A DNA stretch of 64,000 bases from VRUE01 sp963816785 (GTDB lineage Bacteria > Actinomycetota > Thermoleophilia > Solirubrobacterales > 70-9), in contig CAWFLL010000002.1 in NCBI GenBank assembly GCA_963816785.1, positions 434,001 through 498,000 on the forward strand, written 5' to 3'. The notes below the pieces were generated by a model that saw only the letters and a program-made list of their open reading frames with translations, ran no database searches and was not told where the DNA came from. The translations under genes and the position numbers were made by a program. Of this stretch, positions 49,455-57,885 are shown one piece after another (within the stretch, counting starts at the first letter, position 1; each line of letters opens with the position of its first letter).

Positions 49455-51800
49455 GTGCTCGTCCATGAGCCAGCTCCCGCCGGTCGATGGCAGCGTCTCG
49501 TCATGGCCCTCGCGGTGCTCGCCTGCGGCCTCGTCGGCCTGCTGGCGCCAGCCGTCGCTTCGGCTGTGGAATACGAAGTGAACAGCACCGCCGATGAAGC
49601 GGACGAAGATCCCGGCACGGGGGGCTGCGAAACCGCCGGCAACGCCTGCACCCTGCGGGCGGCCATCGAAGAGTCGAACGACTCCGCCGAACCGGACGAA
49701 GTCACGTTCGCCCCCGCGTTCGACGGAAAAACTGGCGACACGATCGCGTTGACGCTGGGCGAGATCCCGATCAAAGAACCGGTCGTTGTCGAAGGGAACC
49801 AATCCGGACAGCAGTGCCAAACGTCGGCTGCGGTGGCAGGGCCCTGCGTGGAAGTGAGCGGCGCCGGGCTCAAGGTCGAAAGCGGCGAACCCGCCGAAAG
49901 CGGCGAAGTGGTCGTAATCCGAGGACTGGCGATCACCGGCGCCGGAACCGCCATCAACGTCATCAACAAGTCCACCAATTTCATAGCCGAGAACGACTGG
50001 CTCGGCGTGAAACTCGGCGGAGCCGCAGGCGCCAACACGAGGGGGATCTTCCTCGACCCCGAATCCGACCAAGCGACGATCGGCGGTGTCGACCCAACAA
50101 AACGAAATCTCATCGCCAACAGCACCAATGAGGGTCTGGACATTCAGGGAGCCAGCAACGCGACCGTCCTCGGAAACTACTTCGGCGTCGCCCCGGATGG
50201 CACAACGCAGGCTCAGAACAGCAAGAACATCGAGGTGACCGACTCGGGTGCCTTCAAAGCGGTCGGGAACGAATTGGGCGGAGTCGTCAGCGGTGAAGAC
50301 CTGACGTCCCTCGCCTGCGACGGCGCGTGCAACGTGATCTCCGGGTCGAATTCGTATGGGATCGACCTGAAAGGCGATGGTGGCGAAGAGGCGCCGGCAA
50401 GCGGCCCGACAGTCATCCAGGGCAACTACATCGGCCTCGACGGGCCCGGCGGCGCGGCCCTGGGCAACGCACTCGATGGTGTCCGGGTCGGCAAAGCGAA
50501 AGAAGTGACCATAGGCGGTCCCTCGCCGGGCGAAGCCAACCACATCAACGGGGGCGAACGGGGTGTCCTCAGCGGCCCCGGTGCCGACAACCTCACGATC
50601 GAAGGCAACCTGATCGGCGTCACGGTCACCGGAACCTCCGTCCTTCAACCGCCGAGCGTTGAAGCGCTGTCGGTCAGCTCGGAAGGCGTGTCGAGCCTTG
50701 CAGCAGCGACGGAGATCCGCGGCAATCAGATCTCGATGCTCGGCGGCATCGGCATTGTCCAGCATTCCGCAGGGGGCACGATCGCCGAAAACGAAGTGTT
50801 CGGAGGCCAAATCGGCATCCGCACCTACGGCTTGGTAGGAGCCGAAGGGAACACGATCGAAGGCAACGTCATCGAAAACGCAGAAGATTTCAGCGTTCTG
50901 ATCGAAAACGACAGCAACACCGTCGTCGGCAATCGGATTGGCAAAAACGGCTTGGCCGGGATCCACATCGGCCCGAGCATCCTTCTCGGACCCGCGAGCG
51001 GCAATCTGATCGGCGGCGGAACGCCGGCCGCCGAAAACACAATCGCGGGCAACGGCGGGGACGCGATCGAGATCGTCGGCGAAGAATCCGCGCAGAACGA
51101 AGTCGCGCACAACGATGGGAAAGAAAACGGTGGCCTCTTCATAGATCTGGCGGCGAACGGCCCGGGCAATCCGCCGCTCGGTCCGAACCTCGGGATCCAG
51201 GTGCCGACGATCTCCTCGGCGACGGTCTCCGGGGCGAGCGGCGACGCCGAGGCCGGGGCGACGGTTCGCGTCTTCCGCAAGGCGACCTCATCCGGGGGGG
51301 AGATCGAAAGCTTCCTCGGACAGCCGACAGCCGATGGCGGCGGCAAATGGTCGCTCTCCTACGGATCGGCAGTACCCGGTGGAACGCCGATCGCGGCAAC
51401 CCAGACGACCTCGGCAAAAGGTACGTCCGAGCTCGCTCTCGCGACGACCGCGACTCCCCCCGGTGAAGGAGGCGACGGTGGTGGCGGCGCCACGAAAGTC
51501 GACAAAACCCCGCCTCAGACCAAGATCACGAAGGGGCCGAAGAAGAAATCCCACAAGCGGACGGCGAAGTTCAAGTTCACCTCCAGCGAGCAGGGCTCGA
51601 CCTTCCGGTGCAAGCTGGATCGTAAGCCCGTCAAGCCCTGCCGCTCGCCGAAGAAATACAAGAAGTTGAAGCCCGGCAAGCACGTCTTCAAGGTTTTCGC
51701 CGTCGACAGGGCGGGCAACGAAGACCCGACGCCGGCCAAGCGGAAGTTCCGAGTCCTCGGTGCGGCAGCGTCCTCCTCGGCGGTGGCGGCCGACTCCTAG
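49455..51800 (+). CDS. Large secreted CSLREX-domain beta-helix protein
   Basis: A GTG-started protein of 781 residues (an ATG at 49503 could be the true start) with a signal sequence (MALAVLACGLVGLLAPAVAS). The exported N-terminal CSLREX domain is recognisable: VNSTADEADEDPGTGGCETA then ACTLRAAIEESNDSAEPDEV. Residues ~100-560 are parallel beta-helix repeats of the type NVISGSNSYGIDL, GNYIGLDGPG, NLIGVTVTGT. The C-terminus has a Lys-rich Ig-like repeat (FKFTSSEQGSTFRCKLDRKP, HVFKVFAVDRAGNEDPTPAK). Probably surface-bound, perhaps carbohydrate- or adhesion-related. It uses more AAG/GAA codons than its neighbours. Confidence 0.85.
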   Translation: MLVHEPAPAGRWQRLVMALAVLACGLVGLLAPAVASAVEYEVNSTADEADEDPGTGGCETAGNACTLRAAIEESNDSAEPDEVTFAPAFDGKTGDTIALTLGEIPIKEPVVVEGNQSGQQCQTSAAVAGPCVEVSGAGLKVESGEPAESGEVVVIRGLAITGAGTAINVINKSTNFIAENDWLGVKLGGAAGANTRGIFLDPESDQATIGGVDPTKRNLIANSTNEGLDIQGASNATVLGNYFGVAPDGTTQAQNSKNIEVTDSGAFKAVGNELGGVVSGEDLTSLACDGACNVISGSNSYGIDLKGDGGEEAPASGPTVIQGNYIGLDGPGGAALGNALDGVRVGKAKEVTIGGPSPGEANHINGGERGVLSGPGADNLTIEGNLIGVTVTGTSVLQPPSVEALSVSSEGVSSLAAATEIRGNQISMLGGIGIVQHSAGGTIAENEVFGGQIGIRTYGLVGAEGNTIEGNVIENAEDFSVLIENDSNTVVGNRIGKNGLAGIHIGPSILLGPASGNLIGGGTPAAENTIAGNGGDAIEIVGEESAQNEVAHNDGKENGGLFIDLAANGPGNPPLGPNLGIQVPTISSATVSGASGDAEAGATVRVFRKATSSGGEIESFLGQPTADGGGKWSLSYGSAVPGGTPIAATQTTSAKGTSELALATTATPPGEGGDGGGGATKVDKTPPQTKITKGPKKKSHKRTAKFKFTSSEQGSTFRCKLDRKPVKPCRSPKKYKKLKPGKHVFKVFAVDRAGNEDPTPAKRKFRVLGAAASSSAVAADS

Positions 51801-51854
51801 CGCCGGGCCGGGTCCCGACCCCTGCGATCAGGCAGTAGTGGGACCCATGAGCCA

Positions 51855-52130
51855 TCACACGCTCGACGGTGGGATGTTCTGGTTCAGGCGGAAGAGGTTG
51901 GTCGGGTCGTGGCGGTCCTTCAAGGCTCGTAGCCGCTGGAACTTCTCGACTCCATAGGCCGCCTGCACCCGCTCCTTGCCCTCGGCCGAGAGGTAGTTGA
52001 TGTAGGCGCCGCCGGTCAGTGAGGGCTCGATCTCAGCGTAGAACCGCTGTGCCCAGTCGATGTGTGGCTGGAGCCCCTCGCTCCCGTGAGTCTTGGCCAG
52101 GGTCTGGCCCAGTGTTGGGACCGGGCCGAC
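51855..52130 (-). pseudogene. Berberine-bridge-type FAD oxidoreductase C-terminal remnant
   Basis: The last ~90 residues of a BBE-type oxidoreductase: IDWAQRFYAEIEPSLTGGAY, INYLSAEGKERVQAAYG, RLRALKDRHDPTNLFRLNQN and a stop. The FAD-binding N-terminal domain is absent upstream, where sequence turns into unrecognised DNA (52131-52512) and a repeat copy. It is a truncated, non-functional gene. Confidence 0.75.
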
Positions 52131-52512
52131 CGCGGCCAGTCTCTGACGCCGCGCCGGCCCCGGCGGGAGCTGCTGGGAAGGCTCCGGGCGCACCGCGCGT
52201 CCTTGGCCTTTAGACGCACTCGGTCGTCAAACCGGCGATCGTGAACTCGATCCGGATGTTTCCCAATGTCTACGTTTACCAAGCGTGCGGCGCTGCCTAC
52301 GCGCACCGACGCCATCCTGAGTGAGGTCGGCCTGCAGAGCAGGACCTACCTGATCCCGCGGGGCGTGACTCTCCAGGTCGAGCGCACCGACGACGTCCCC
52401 ATCCACCTGGTTCCGGCGTCGACCTTCGATCGGCAAGTCCTCCCAGGGATTCCGCATTCCGCTGGCATCCTAGGAGGGGCAATGGGAGCTGGCTATACGA
52501 CTCGCGTGATCC
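52131..52512. other. Unassigned stretch, possibly decayed coding DNA
   Basis: About 380 bp between the BBE remnant and a repeat copy. Short open frames exist on both strands (for example 52266-52535), but none has a recognisable motif or start signal. I see no gene that I can support. Confidence 0.4.
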
Positions 52513-52650
52513 GCTCGACTATTCGCGGGTGGTAGCGAGAGACGAATCGGGCCCGGTATCGGTCGTCGCTACCACCGCCAGAATCGCTGCAAATGAGACC
52601 TTCGCGATCTGGATGTGCGCCTGTGCATGCACGCCTGCACGCCCGCTTCT
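52513..52650 (+). repeat. Dispersed palindromic repeat with both arms (copy F)
   Basis: Left arm GCGGGTGGTAGCGA (52525-52538) and right arm TCGCTACCACCGC (52566-52578) enclose GAGACGAATCGGGCCCGGTA; right-half elements (GATCTGGATGTGCGC, GTGCATGCACGCCTGCAC) follow. It marks the boundary before the methyltransferase. Confidence 0.75.
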
Positions 52651-52671
52651 CGCGGGAAGCGACTCCTCGCC

Positions 52672-53568
52672 TCAAGGAGCGAGCACGTTCAGCACCAACC
52701 CCGGGAGCTGATAGCCGCCGTTGGTGGCGAACGCTGCATAGCGCTCCTCGATCCTCGCACGCACCGCCTGGCGCTCCTTGTCATCGAGTTCCGCGATCGC
52801 GAGCGCAATCGGGCCCTGGAGCTCGCTCACGTAGGACCAAAGCTGATCGGCGTCGTCGAAGTGAAAGCCGATCGGCATCTCCTCGACTTCGCTGTGGGCG
52901 AATCCTGCCTCCGTCAGCAGAGCGCCGATCCGCTCGGGATCAGCGAGGCTGAAAAGCCCCGGTTCGTCCGGATTCGGCGCCGACAGGTGTCCACGCTCCG
53001 CCATCACGCCGCGCGCCACCGTCATCCACGGGTTGCGCTCCGGCTCACCGAAGACGGCGAAGGCGAGGCGGCCGCCGCCTCGGAGCACGCGCCTCGTCTC
53101 GCGCAGGGCCTGGGCGGGGTCACCCATCAGCATGTACCCAAACCGGCAGATGACGCCGTCGACGCTTGCGTCCTCCAACCCCAGGTGCTCGGCATCGAGG
53201 ATCCGGAATTCGGCGTTCGCGATCGCGAGCTCAGCGGCAACGTGCTTGGCCGCCTCCACCATCTGGGGCGCGAAGTCGCTCGAGATCAGCCGACCGTCCT
53301 CCCCGAGGCGAGCGGCGGCGAGGAATCCCGTCTCGCCGGCGCCGGCCGCGAGATCGAGAATCGTCTGTCCCGGCTGGGGCGCGACCCGGTCCACGAGCCA
53401 TTCGGCCACTGGGCGCGTTGTCTGCCATAGAACCTCGCGACCCTGCTCCCAGCGGCTTGCCATCCGCTGCCAAAGCTCATAGCTCCTGCGCTTGTACTGC
53501 TCGACCCCGGCTCCGCTTGTCGGGCCCGGCCGGCCGTCCGGCCGCTCGACGATGCTTCTGGCTTCCAC
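52672..53568 (-). CDS. SAM-dependent methyltransferase
   Basis: A 298-residue class I methyltransferase of the UbiE/COQ5-like group: motif I ILDLAAGAGETGFLAAA (about residue 70), motif II GRLISSDFAPQMVEAA, motif III FRILDAEHLGLEDASVDGVI and RFGYMLMGDPAQALRETRRV, VLRGGGRLAFAVFGEPE. The substrate is a small molecule that cannot be named. It is divergent from a TetR regulator with only 68 bp between starts, suggesting direct control by it. Confidence 0.9.
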   Translation of the reverse strand: MEARSIVERPDGRPGPTSGAGVEQYKRRSYELWQRMASRWEQGREVLWQTTRPVAEWLVDRVAPQPGQTILDLAAGAGETGFLAAARLGEDGRLISSDFAPQMVEAAKHVAAELAIANAEFRILDAEHLGLEDASVDGVICRFGYMLMGDPAQALRETRRVLRGGGRLAFAVFGEPERNPWMTVARGVMAERGHLSAPNPDEPGLFSLADPERIGALLTEAGFAHSEVEEMPIGFHFDDADQLWSYVSELQGPIALAIAELDDKERQAVRARIEERYAAFATNGGYQLPGLVLNVLAP

Positions 53569-53589
53569 GGGACACCTCCTGGGAATGGG

Positions 53590-53636
53590 ATTGCCTACTC
53601 GTCGAGAGTAATGAATACTGCGCTAAGGTAGTCAAT
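53590..53636. promoter_or_regulatory. Candidate TetR operator region
   Basis: The 68-bp divergent gap contains inverted near-repeats ATTGCCTAC (about 53590) and GTAGTCAAT (about 53628), 8 of 9 matching, flanking TA-rich -10-like elements for both directions. An operator for the adjacent TetR protein is a natural reading but is not demonstrated. Confidence 0.35.
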
Positions 53637-54290
53637 ATGACTCGGGCTGTCAAGGGCAAGCGTCCTTACGACTCCCCCCGCCGGCGCGAGCAGGCGGCCG
53701 CCACCCGGCGGGAGATCCTCGAGGCGGCCCACCGCCTTTTCGGGCAGGACGGCTACGGCGTGACCACGATGGCGGCGATCGCCCGTGAGGCGGGTGTCGC
53801 GCTCAAGACCGTCTACCTCGCCTTCGAGACCAAGAGCGGTCTTTTGCGAGCGCTCTGGAACCTGCGCCTTCGCGGCGACCGCGACGAGGTCCCGATCGCC
53901 CAGCAGCAGTGGTACCGGGAGGTGCTCGCGGAGCCGGACCCCGAGCGCCAGCTACGGCTGAACGCGCGCAACTCTCGCGCGGCCAAGCTCCGCATCGCCG
54001 CGGTGCTCGCGGTCATCCACTCGGCCGCACCCCTGGATCCCGACATCGCGGCGCTCTGGGATCGGATCGAGACCGACTACCACGCCAACCAGCGCGTGAT
54101 CGTCGCGAACCTGGACGACAAGAAAGCCCTGAAGCCGGAGCTTGACGTCGACCGCGCCACCGACATGCTTTGGACGATCAACCACCCCAACCTCTGGCAG
54201 CTGCTCGTGGGCGAGCGCGGCTGGACGCCGGAGCAGTACGAGCAGTGGACCGGAGATCTCGCCTGCTCACAACTTCTCGACGAACTCTAG
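53637..54290 (+). CDS. TetR family transcriptional regulator
   Basis: 217 residues. The N-terminal helix-turn-helix is canonical: AATRREILEAAHRLFGQDGY, GVTTMAAIAREAGVALKTVY, LAFETKSGLLRALW. The C-terminal ligand domain is of the TetR_C type with a late Trp-rich segment (MLWTINHPNLWQLLVGERGW). It likely represses itself and the divergent methyltransferase. The ATG at 53637 follows directly on -10-like sequence, so the leader is short or absent. Confidence 0.92.
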   Translation: MTRAVKGKRPYDSPRRREQAAATRREILEAAHRLFGQDGYGVTTMAAIAREAGVALKTVYLAFETKSGLLRALWNLRLRGDRDEVPIAQQQWYREVLAEPDPERQLRLNARNSRAAKLRIAAVLAVIHSAAPLDPDIAALWDRIETDYHANQRVIVANLDDKKALKPELDVDRATDMLWTINHPNLWQLLVGERGWTPEQYEQWTGDLACSQLLDEL

Positions 54291-54447
54291 GCACTGCTCG
54301 TATTCGCGCGTTGCGAAAGCGCGACACGGCTTCGAGACGCTCGGTCCTCAGGCGAAGCAACACTCTGACCATGGGCGTCGGGGCAGGGCCGCTCATGGGT
54401 CTGGCTACCATCCCTGCACTCCCTGCAAGAAGGAGCGAAGTGACGCA

Positions 54448-54918
54448 ATGCTGACGCTGCTAACGAAGATACGAGTGAACGGCATGGGGGGCACCGAGGT
54501 CTTCGACTTCCTCGCAAATCCGGACGACGAGTCCTATCGGGCTTGGTGGCCGGGGACCCACCTTCAGCTCCACACGGTCGAGCGTGGTGATGACCACGTT
54601 GGCGACATGCTGTACATGGACGAGTACGTGGGGAAGCGCCGACTCCGAGGGAGCGCAGTTGTCACGGAGGCGGTCCGCGGCAAGAAGCTCGTCTGGCAGT
54701 TCAAAAAAGGAATCAAGCTGCCTGCGCGCCTCCAGCTCGAGTTCTCCGACTATGAGGGAGGGGTGGCGATCACGCACACCGTTCGCGCTGGCTTCCGAGG
54801 CGCCGGGCGAGTCCTGGACCCAGCGCTGAGAGTGCTCCTGTCCAGGACGTTCGCCAACGACCTGGATGAGCACGTCCGGACGGAGTTCCCGCTACTGCGC
54901 GACCTACTTCGCCAATGA
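54448..54918 (+). CDS. SRPBCC family protein
   Basis: 156 residues from the ATG at 54448 with AAGGAG upstream. A START-like ligand-binding fold: TKIRVNGMGGTEVFDFLANP, DDESYRAWWPGTHLQLHTVE, LRGSAVVTEAVRGKKLVWQF and TFANDLDEHVRTEFPLL. It has low similarity to the SRPBCC gene at 41879 by eye. It lies in the TetR transcript direction, 157 bp downstream, and could be regulated with it. Confidence 0.8.
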   Translation: MLTLLTKIRVNGMGGTEVFDFLANPDDESYRAWWPGTHLQLHTVERGDDHVGDMLYMDEYVGKRRLRGSAVVTEAVRGKKLVWQFKKGIKLPARLQLEFSDYEGGVAITHTVRAGFRGAGRVLDPALRVLLSRTFANDLDEHVRTEFPLLRDLLRQ

Positions 54919-54984
54919 GGACCGGCCGCCGGCGCGGCAACATCGGCACAATCAGAGCCGCCTCGCTGAAAGGCAGCTCCTCTT

Positions 54985-55348
54985 GATCTCAGTTGACCTG
55001 TCCGGGGCCAACCCGGACATCGACACACTGACCAAACTCTTCGACGAGAATGTTGTCTGGCATTTGCCGGGGCAAAGCGATGGCCAAGGACTACGAGGGC
55101 CGCGACGCGACGCTCGCCTACTTCGGCCAGATTGGGCAGAGTCGGGGGGCACCTTCCAGGCTGAGCTGCAGCAATAGTTCGCAGGTGATGACGGCCTCGT
55201 GATCGGCCCCCAGCGCAGCACCGCGGAGCGAGACGGCAAGCGCCTGGATGTCGGCAATTGCATCGTCTTCGAGCTCAAGGCCGGCAAGGTCGTCGACGGT
55301 CGGGGGCACTTCAACGACCTCTACGCCTGGGATGAGTTCTGGTCGTAA
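54985..55348 (+). pseudogene. SnoaL/NTF2-like protein remnant
   Basis: An NTF2-like protein is recognisable across frames: DIDTLTKLFDENVVWHLPGQ, then AKDYEGRDATLAYFGQIGQ in a second frame, FQAELQQ followed by an in-frame TAG, then FAGDDGLVIGPQRSTAERDG and FELKAGKVVDGRGHFNDLYA to the stop at 55348. At least two frameshifts and one nonsense codon are present, so it is a genuine pseudogene rather than a single base-calling error. Confidence 0.75.
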
Positions 55349-55425
55349 GCCCTGACGAGATCAGGGTTCGCTCACCACCCGCTGTTTGACCAATGCGGGT
55401 AGATCAGACGCCTGCTTACGCGTGA

Positions 55426-55541
55426 ATGCGACAGCCCCAGTCAATCGGCGAGACGACCTCGCTCGACGATCCGCGGGTGGTAGCGAGAGACGAATCGGGC
55501 CCCCGCTATTTCAAGAAAGCCCGCTCCGGCGGGCTTTCTCG
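55426..55541 (+). repeat. Dispersed palindromic repeat ending in a terminator-like hairpin (copy G)
   Basis: Left part GCGACAGCCCCAGTCAATCG and ACGATCCGCGGGTGGTAGCG, then GACGAATCGGGCCCCCGCTA and a hairpin of AGAAAGCCCGC with GCGGGCTTTCT. The end mirrors the arrangement at 60310-60358, where the tRNA-Met fragment ends CCCCCGCTAT and is followed by an AAAGCC hairpin. Confidence 0.75.
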
Positions 55542-55630
55542 CGCGCCGACTACCTGAACGCGCACAACGTCCCCACGGCCCATGGCGGCGAGCGGTGGTA
55601 CGCCTCACCGTTCCGCGCGATACTCAACCG

Positions 55631-55795
55631 ATGATTCTGGCTCTGCTCGTCGCGGTGCTGATCGTCGGGGCGCTGCTCGCGGCGTTCGTCGCGATGGCGG
55701 CGCTGTTCCTGCTCGCCTCGGTGATCGTGATCGGCGGGGCGATTCTCGCGACGGCGGCGCTCATCGTGGGCGCCGTTCGGTTTGTGGGGGGCTAA
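55631..55795 (+). CDS. Small hydrophobic membrane protein (54 aa)
   Basis: ATG-started; almost entirely two hydrophobic helices (ILALLVAVLIVGALLAAFVA, LFLLASVIVIGGAILATAAL) with a short end VRFVGG. No ribosome site is obvious. It resembles other small membrane proteins in the window and has no known function. Confidence 0.5.
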   Translation: MILALLVAVLIVGALLAAFVAMAALFLLASVIVIGGAILATAALIVGAVRFVGG

Positions 55796-55873
55796 GCGGC
55801 GGAAGGGGAAGGCGGGACACCGCGAAGGCCGTTCGCCCGCCGATCGGCCGGCCTGAGATGCGCTTCGGGTGCC

Positions 55874-56563
55874 CTACTTCTTGGCGGGCTCGAAGTAGGG
55901 GTTGGTGCCGACGGCGTGGTCGGTGACGTCGACCACGCGGGCGATCTCCGCAACCGCCTCGGTGATCGCGACCTCGATCCCCTGGCCGAGGGTGACGGTG
56001 GCCATCCCGCAGCCCTGGCAGCCGCCGCCCAGGCGCAGGTAGGCGGTGTCCTCCTCGACCGCGACCAGCTCCGCATGCCCGCCGTGCGCGGCGATGGCCG
56101 GGTTGACCTGCCCGTCGATCACTTGGATGACCCGCTGGGCGACGTCGCCGCTGAGGTCGGCGGGCGGAGGAGTGTCGATCGGCGGGCTCGCGGGTGGCGC
56201 CATCGGCGGGCTCATCATCGGCAGCTCCGCCGGAGCCGGCGGCTTGTTCGGGTTGACGAGGGCGAGGCCGCTCTGCGCGAGACCTTCCGACCAGTCGATG
56301 GTGGCGCCTCGCAGCTTCTCGACGCTCGACTCCGGCACTACGATCGCCAGGTCGCCGTGGCGCTGCACCACGTCGTCCTGGCGCGCAACATGCAATACGT
56401 TGAGGGAGATCTTGTAGACGTACTCGCCGTCTGAGACGCCGCTCACCTCCACCCACAGCGCCTGGCTCTCGGGGTCCGCGGACTGCGCGCGGAACCCCCT
56501 GACCTTCTCGACCGCCTGCTCGGTGATCGCGAGCGTCGGCTCGGCTGTGTCTTCGGCGGTCAT
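55874..56563 (-). CDS. NfuA/NifU-type Fe-S biogenesis protein
   Basis: 229 residues in two parts: an N-terminal A-type-like domain (LAITEQAVEKVRGFRAQSAD, YVYKISLNVLHVARQDDVVQ) without the usual three Cys, a Pro-rich linker (PPMAPPASPPIDTPPPADLS), and a C-terminal NifU domain with the CxxC scaffold in LRLGGGCQGCGMATVTLGQG. It is thought to carry [4Fe-4S] clusters to target enzymes. The start at 56563 is 66 bp from the divergent ATP-grasp gene. A radical SAM enzyme two genes away would be a natural client, by inference. Confidence 0.88.
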   Translation of the reverse strand: MTAEDTAEPTLAITEQAVEKVRGFRAQSADPESQALWVEVSGVSDGEYVYKISLNVLHVARQDDVVQRHGDLAIVVPESSVEKLRGATIDWSEGLAQSGLALVNPNKPPAPAELPMMSPPMAPPASPPIDTPPPADLSGDVAQRVIQVIDGQVNPAIAAHGGHAELVAVEEDTAYLRLGGGCQGCGMATVTLGQGIEVAITEAVAEIARVVDVTDHAVGTNPYFEPAKK

Positions 56564-56617
56564 CTCATATCCCGTATGGCTGGTAGCCGCTCGCCGGTGG
56601 CGCCAGCCGTCGCTACC

Positions 56618-56623
56618 TACGAT
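56618..56623 (+). promoter_or_regulatory. -10 box TACGAT, leaderless start of ATP-grasp gene
   Basis: TACGAT ends 6 bases before the ATG at 56630. Confidence 0.5.
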
Positions 56624-56629
56624 ACGCAT

Positions 56630-57859
56630 ATGGCCCGAGTCCTCCTCCTGCTGCCCACCGCCACCTACCGCGCGAGCGATTTCCTCGCCGCGTCGCGGGC
56701 GCTGGACGCCGAGGTGGTGGTCGCCTCGGAGCGCCGCCAGGCGATGTCGGGGACGATCGGAGACCGGGCGCTGGTCGTGGACATGAGGCGACCCGAGGCC
56801 GCCGCCGAGGCTATCGTCACCCGGGCCCAGGATAAGCCGCTCGACGCGGTGGTCGGCGCCGACGAGCAGGGGGTGCTCGTGGCCGCGCTGGCCGCCGCGC
56901 GCCTGGGGCTCGCGCACAACCCGCCCGAGGCGGTCGCGGCGACCAGGGACAAGAGCGCGATGCGTGGAGCCTTCGCGGCCGCCGGCCTGCGCCAGCCCGA
57001 CTACCGGGTCGCCGGGCCCGACGCGGACGTGGCGCAGCTCGCCGGAGAGGTCGGCCTTCCCTGCGTGGTCAAGGCGGTTTCGCTGTCGGCGAGCCGCGGC
57101 GTAATCCGCGCCGACGATCCGAGGGCGGCCAGCGCGGCGGCCGAGCGGGTCAGGGCGATCCTCGCCGAGGCCGGCGAGGACCCGCACGCGCCGCTGCTGG
57201 TCGAGCGCTACGTCCCAGGCGTAGAGGTGGCCGTCGAGGGCCTCTTGCGCGGCGGCGCCCTCGAGATCCTGGCGGTGTTCGACAAGCCCGATCCCCTTGA
57301 GGGCCCTTACTTCGAGGAGACGATCTACGTGACCCCGTCGCGCCTGCCCGCGGAGACCCTCGAGGCCGTCACCCTTCTCACGGCCGAGGCGGCCGCCGCG
57401 CTCGGCCTGGTCGAGGGGCCGGTACACGCCGAGTTGCGGATCGACGGGAATGGCGTGTGGATGCTCGAGCTCGGCGCCCGCTCGATCGGCGGGCTGTGCT
57501 CGCGCTCGCTGCGCTTCGGGATGGGCGTGAGCCTCGAGGAGCTCATCCTGCGCCACGCCCTCGGGCTGCCGCTCGACGACCTGGGCCGCGAGACCGCCGC
57601 CTCCGGGGTGATGATGCTCCCGATCCCGAAGGCGGGCGTGCTGAAGGAGGTGCGCGGGCAGGCCGAGGCACGGGCGGTGCCCGGCGTGACCGGGCTCGAG
57701 ATCTCGATCGCGCGCGGCAAGGCGGTGCGGGCGCTGCCCGAGGCCGACCGCTATCTCGGCTTCCTCTTCGCCCGGGGCGAGACGCCCGAGCAGGTCGAGC
57801 GGACGCTGCGCAGCGCCCACGGCCTGCTCGAGATCGTGATCGGCGAGCCGTCGGAGTGA
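56630..57859 (+). CDS. ATP-grasp domain protein (carboxylate-amine ligase-like)
   Basis: 409 residues: pre-ATP-grasp domain (RVLLLLPTATYRASDFLAAS, VVGADEQGVLVAALAAARLG), ATP-grasp core (LPCVVKAVSLSASRGVIRAD with the ATP Lys, HAPLLVERYVPGVEVAVEGL) and the metal-binding HAELRIDGNGVWMLELGARS (Glu and Asn positions), then a C-terminal domain as in biotin-carboxylase-like ligases. Such enzymes join a carboxylate to an amine via an acyl phosphate; dipeptide ligases such as BL00235 have the same layout. It lies 26 bp before the radical SAM gene on the same strand. Confidence 0.85.
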   Translation: MARVLLLLPTATYRASDFLAASRALDAEVVVASERRQAMSGTIGDRALVVDMRRPEAAAEAIVTRAQDKPLDAVVGADEQGVLVAALAAARLGLAHNPPEAVAATRDKSAMRGAFAAAGLRQPDYRVAGPDADVAQLAGEVGLPCVVKAVSLSASRGVIRADDPRAASAAAERVRAILAEAGEDPHAPLLVERYVPGVEVAVEGLLRGGALEILAVFDKPDPLEGPYFEETIYVTPSRLPAETLEAVTLLTAEAAAALGLVEGPVHAELRIDGNGVWMLELGARSIGGLCSRSLRFGMGVSLEELILRHALGLPLDDLGRETAASGVMMLPIPKAGVLKEVRGQAEARAVPGVTGLEISIARGKAVRALPEADRYLGFLFARGETPEQVERTLRSAHGLLEIVIGEPSE

Positions 57860-57873
57860 AGCGAAGCGAAGGC

Positions 57874-57879
57874 TATCCT
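57874..57879 (+). promoter_or_regulatory. -10 box TATCCT, leaderless start of radical SAM gene
   Basis: TATCCT ends 6 bases before the GTG at 57886, so the gene may have its own promoter despite following the ATP-grasp gene closely. Confidence 0.45.
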
Positions 57880-57885
57880 GGCGCT

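Noticed and set aside
52266..52535. 89-residue plus-strand open frame
   Set aside because: It runs into a repeat copy and ends within it; composition is unlike neighbouring genes and no motif is visible.
38464..55541. Dispersed repeats considered as an insertion sequence or CRISPR
   Set aside because: No open frame lies inside the unit, no regular spacing and no target duplications were seen; they are kept only as a palindromic repeat family.
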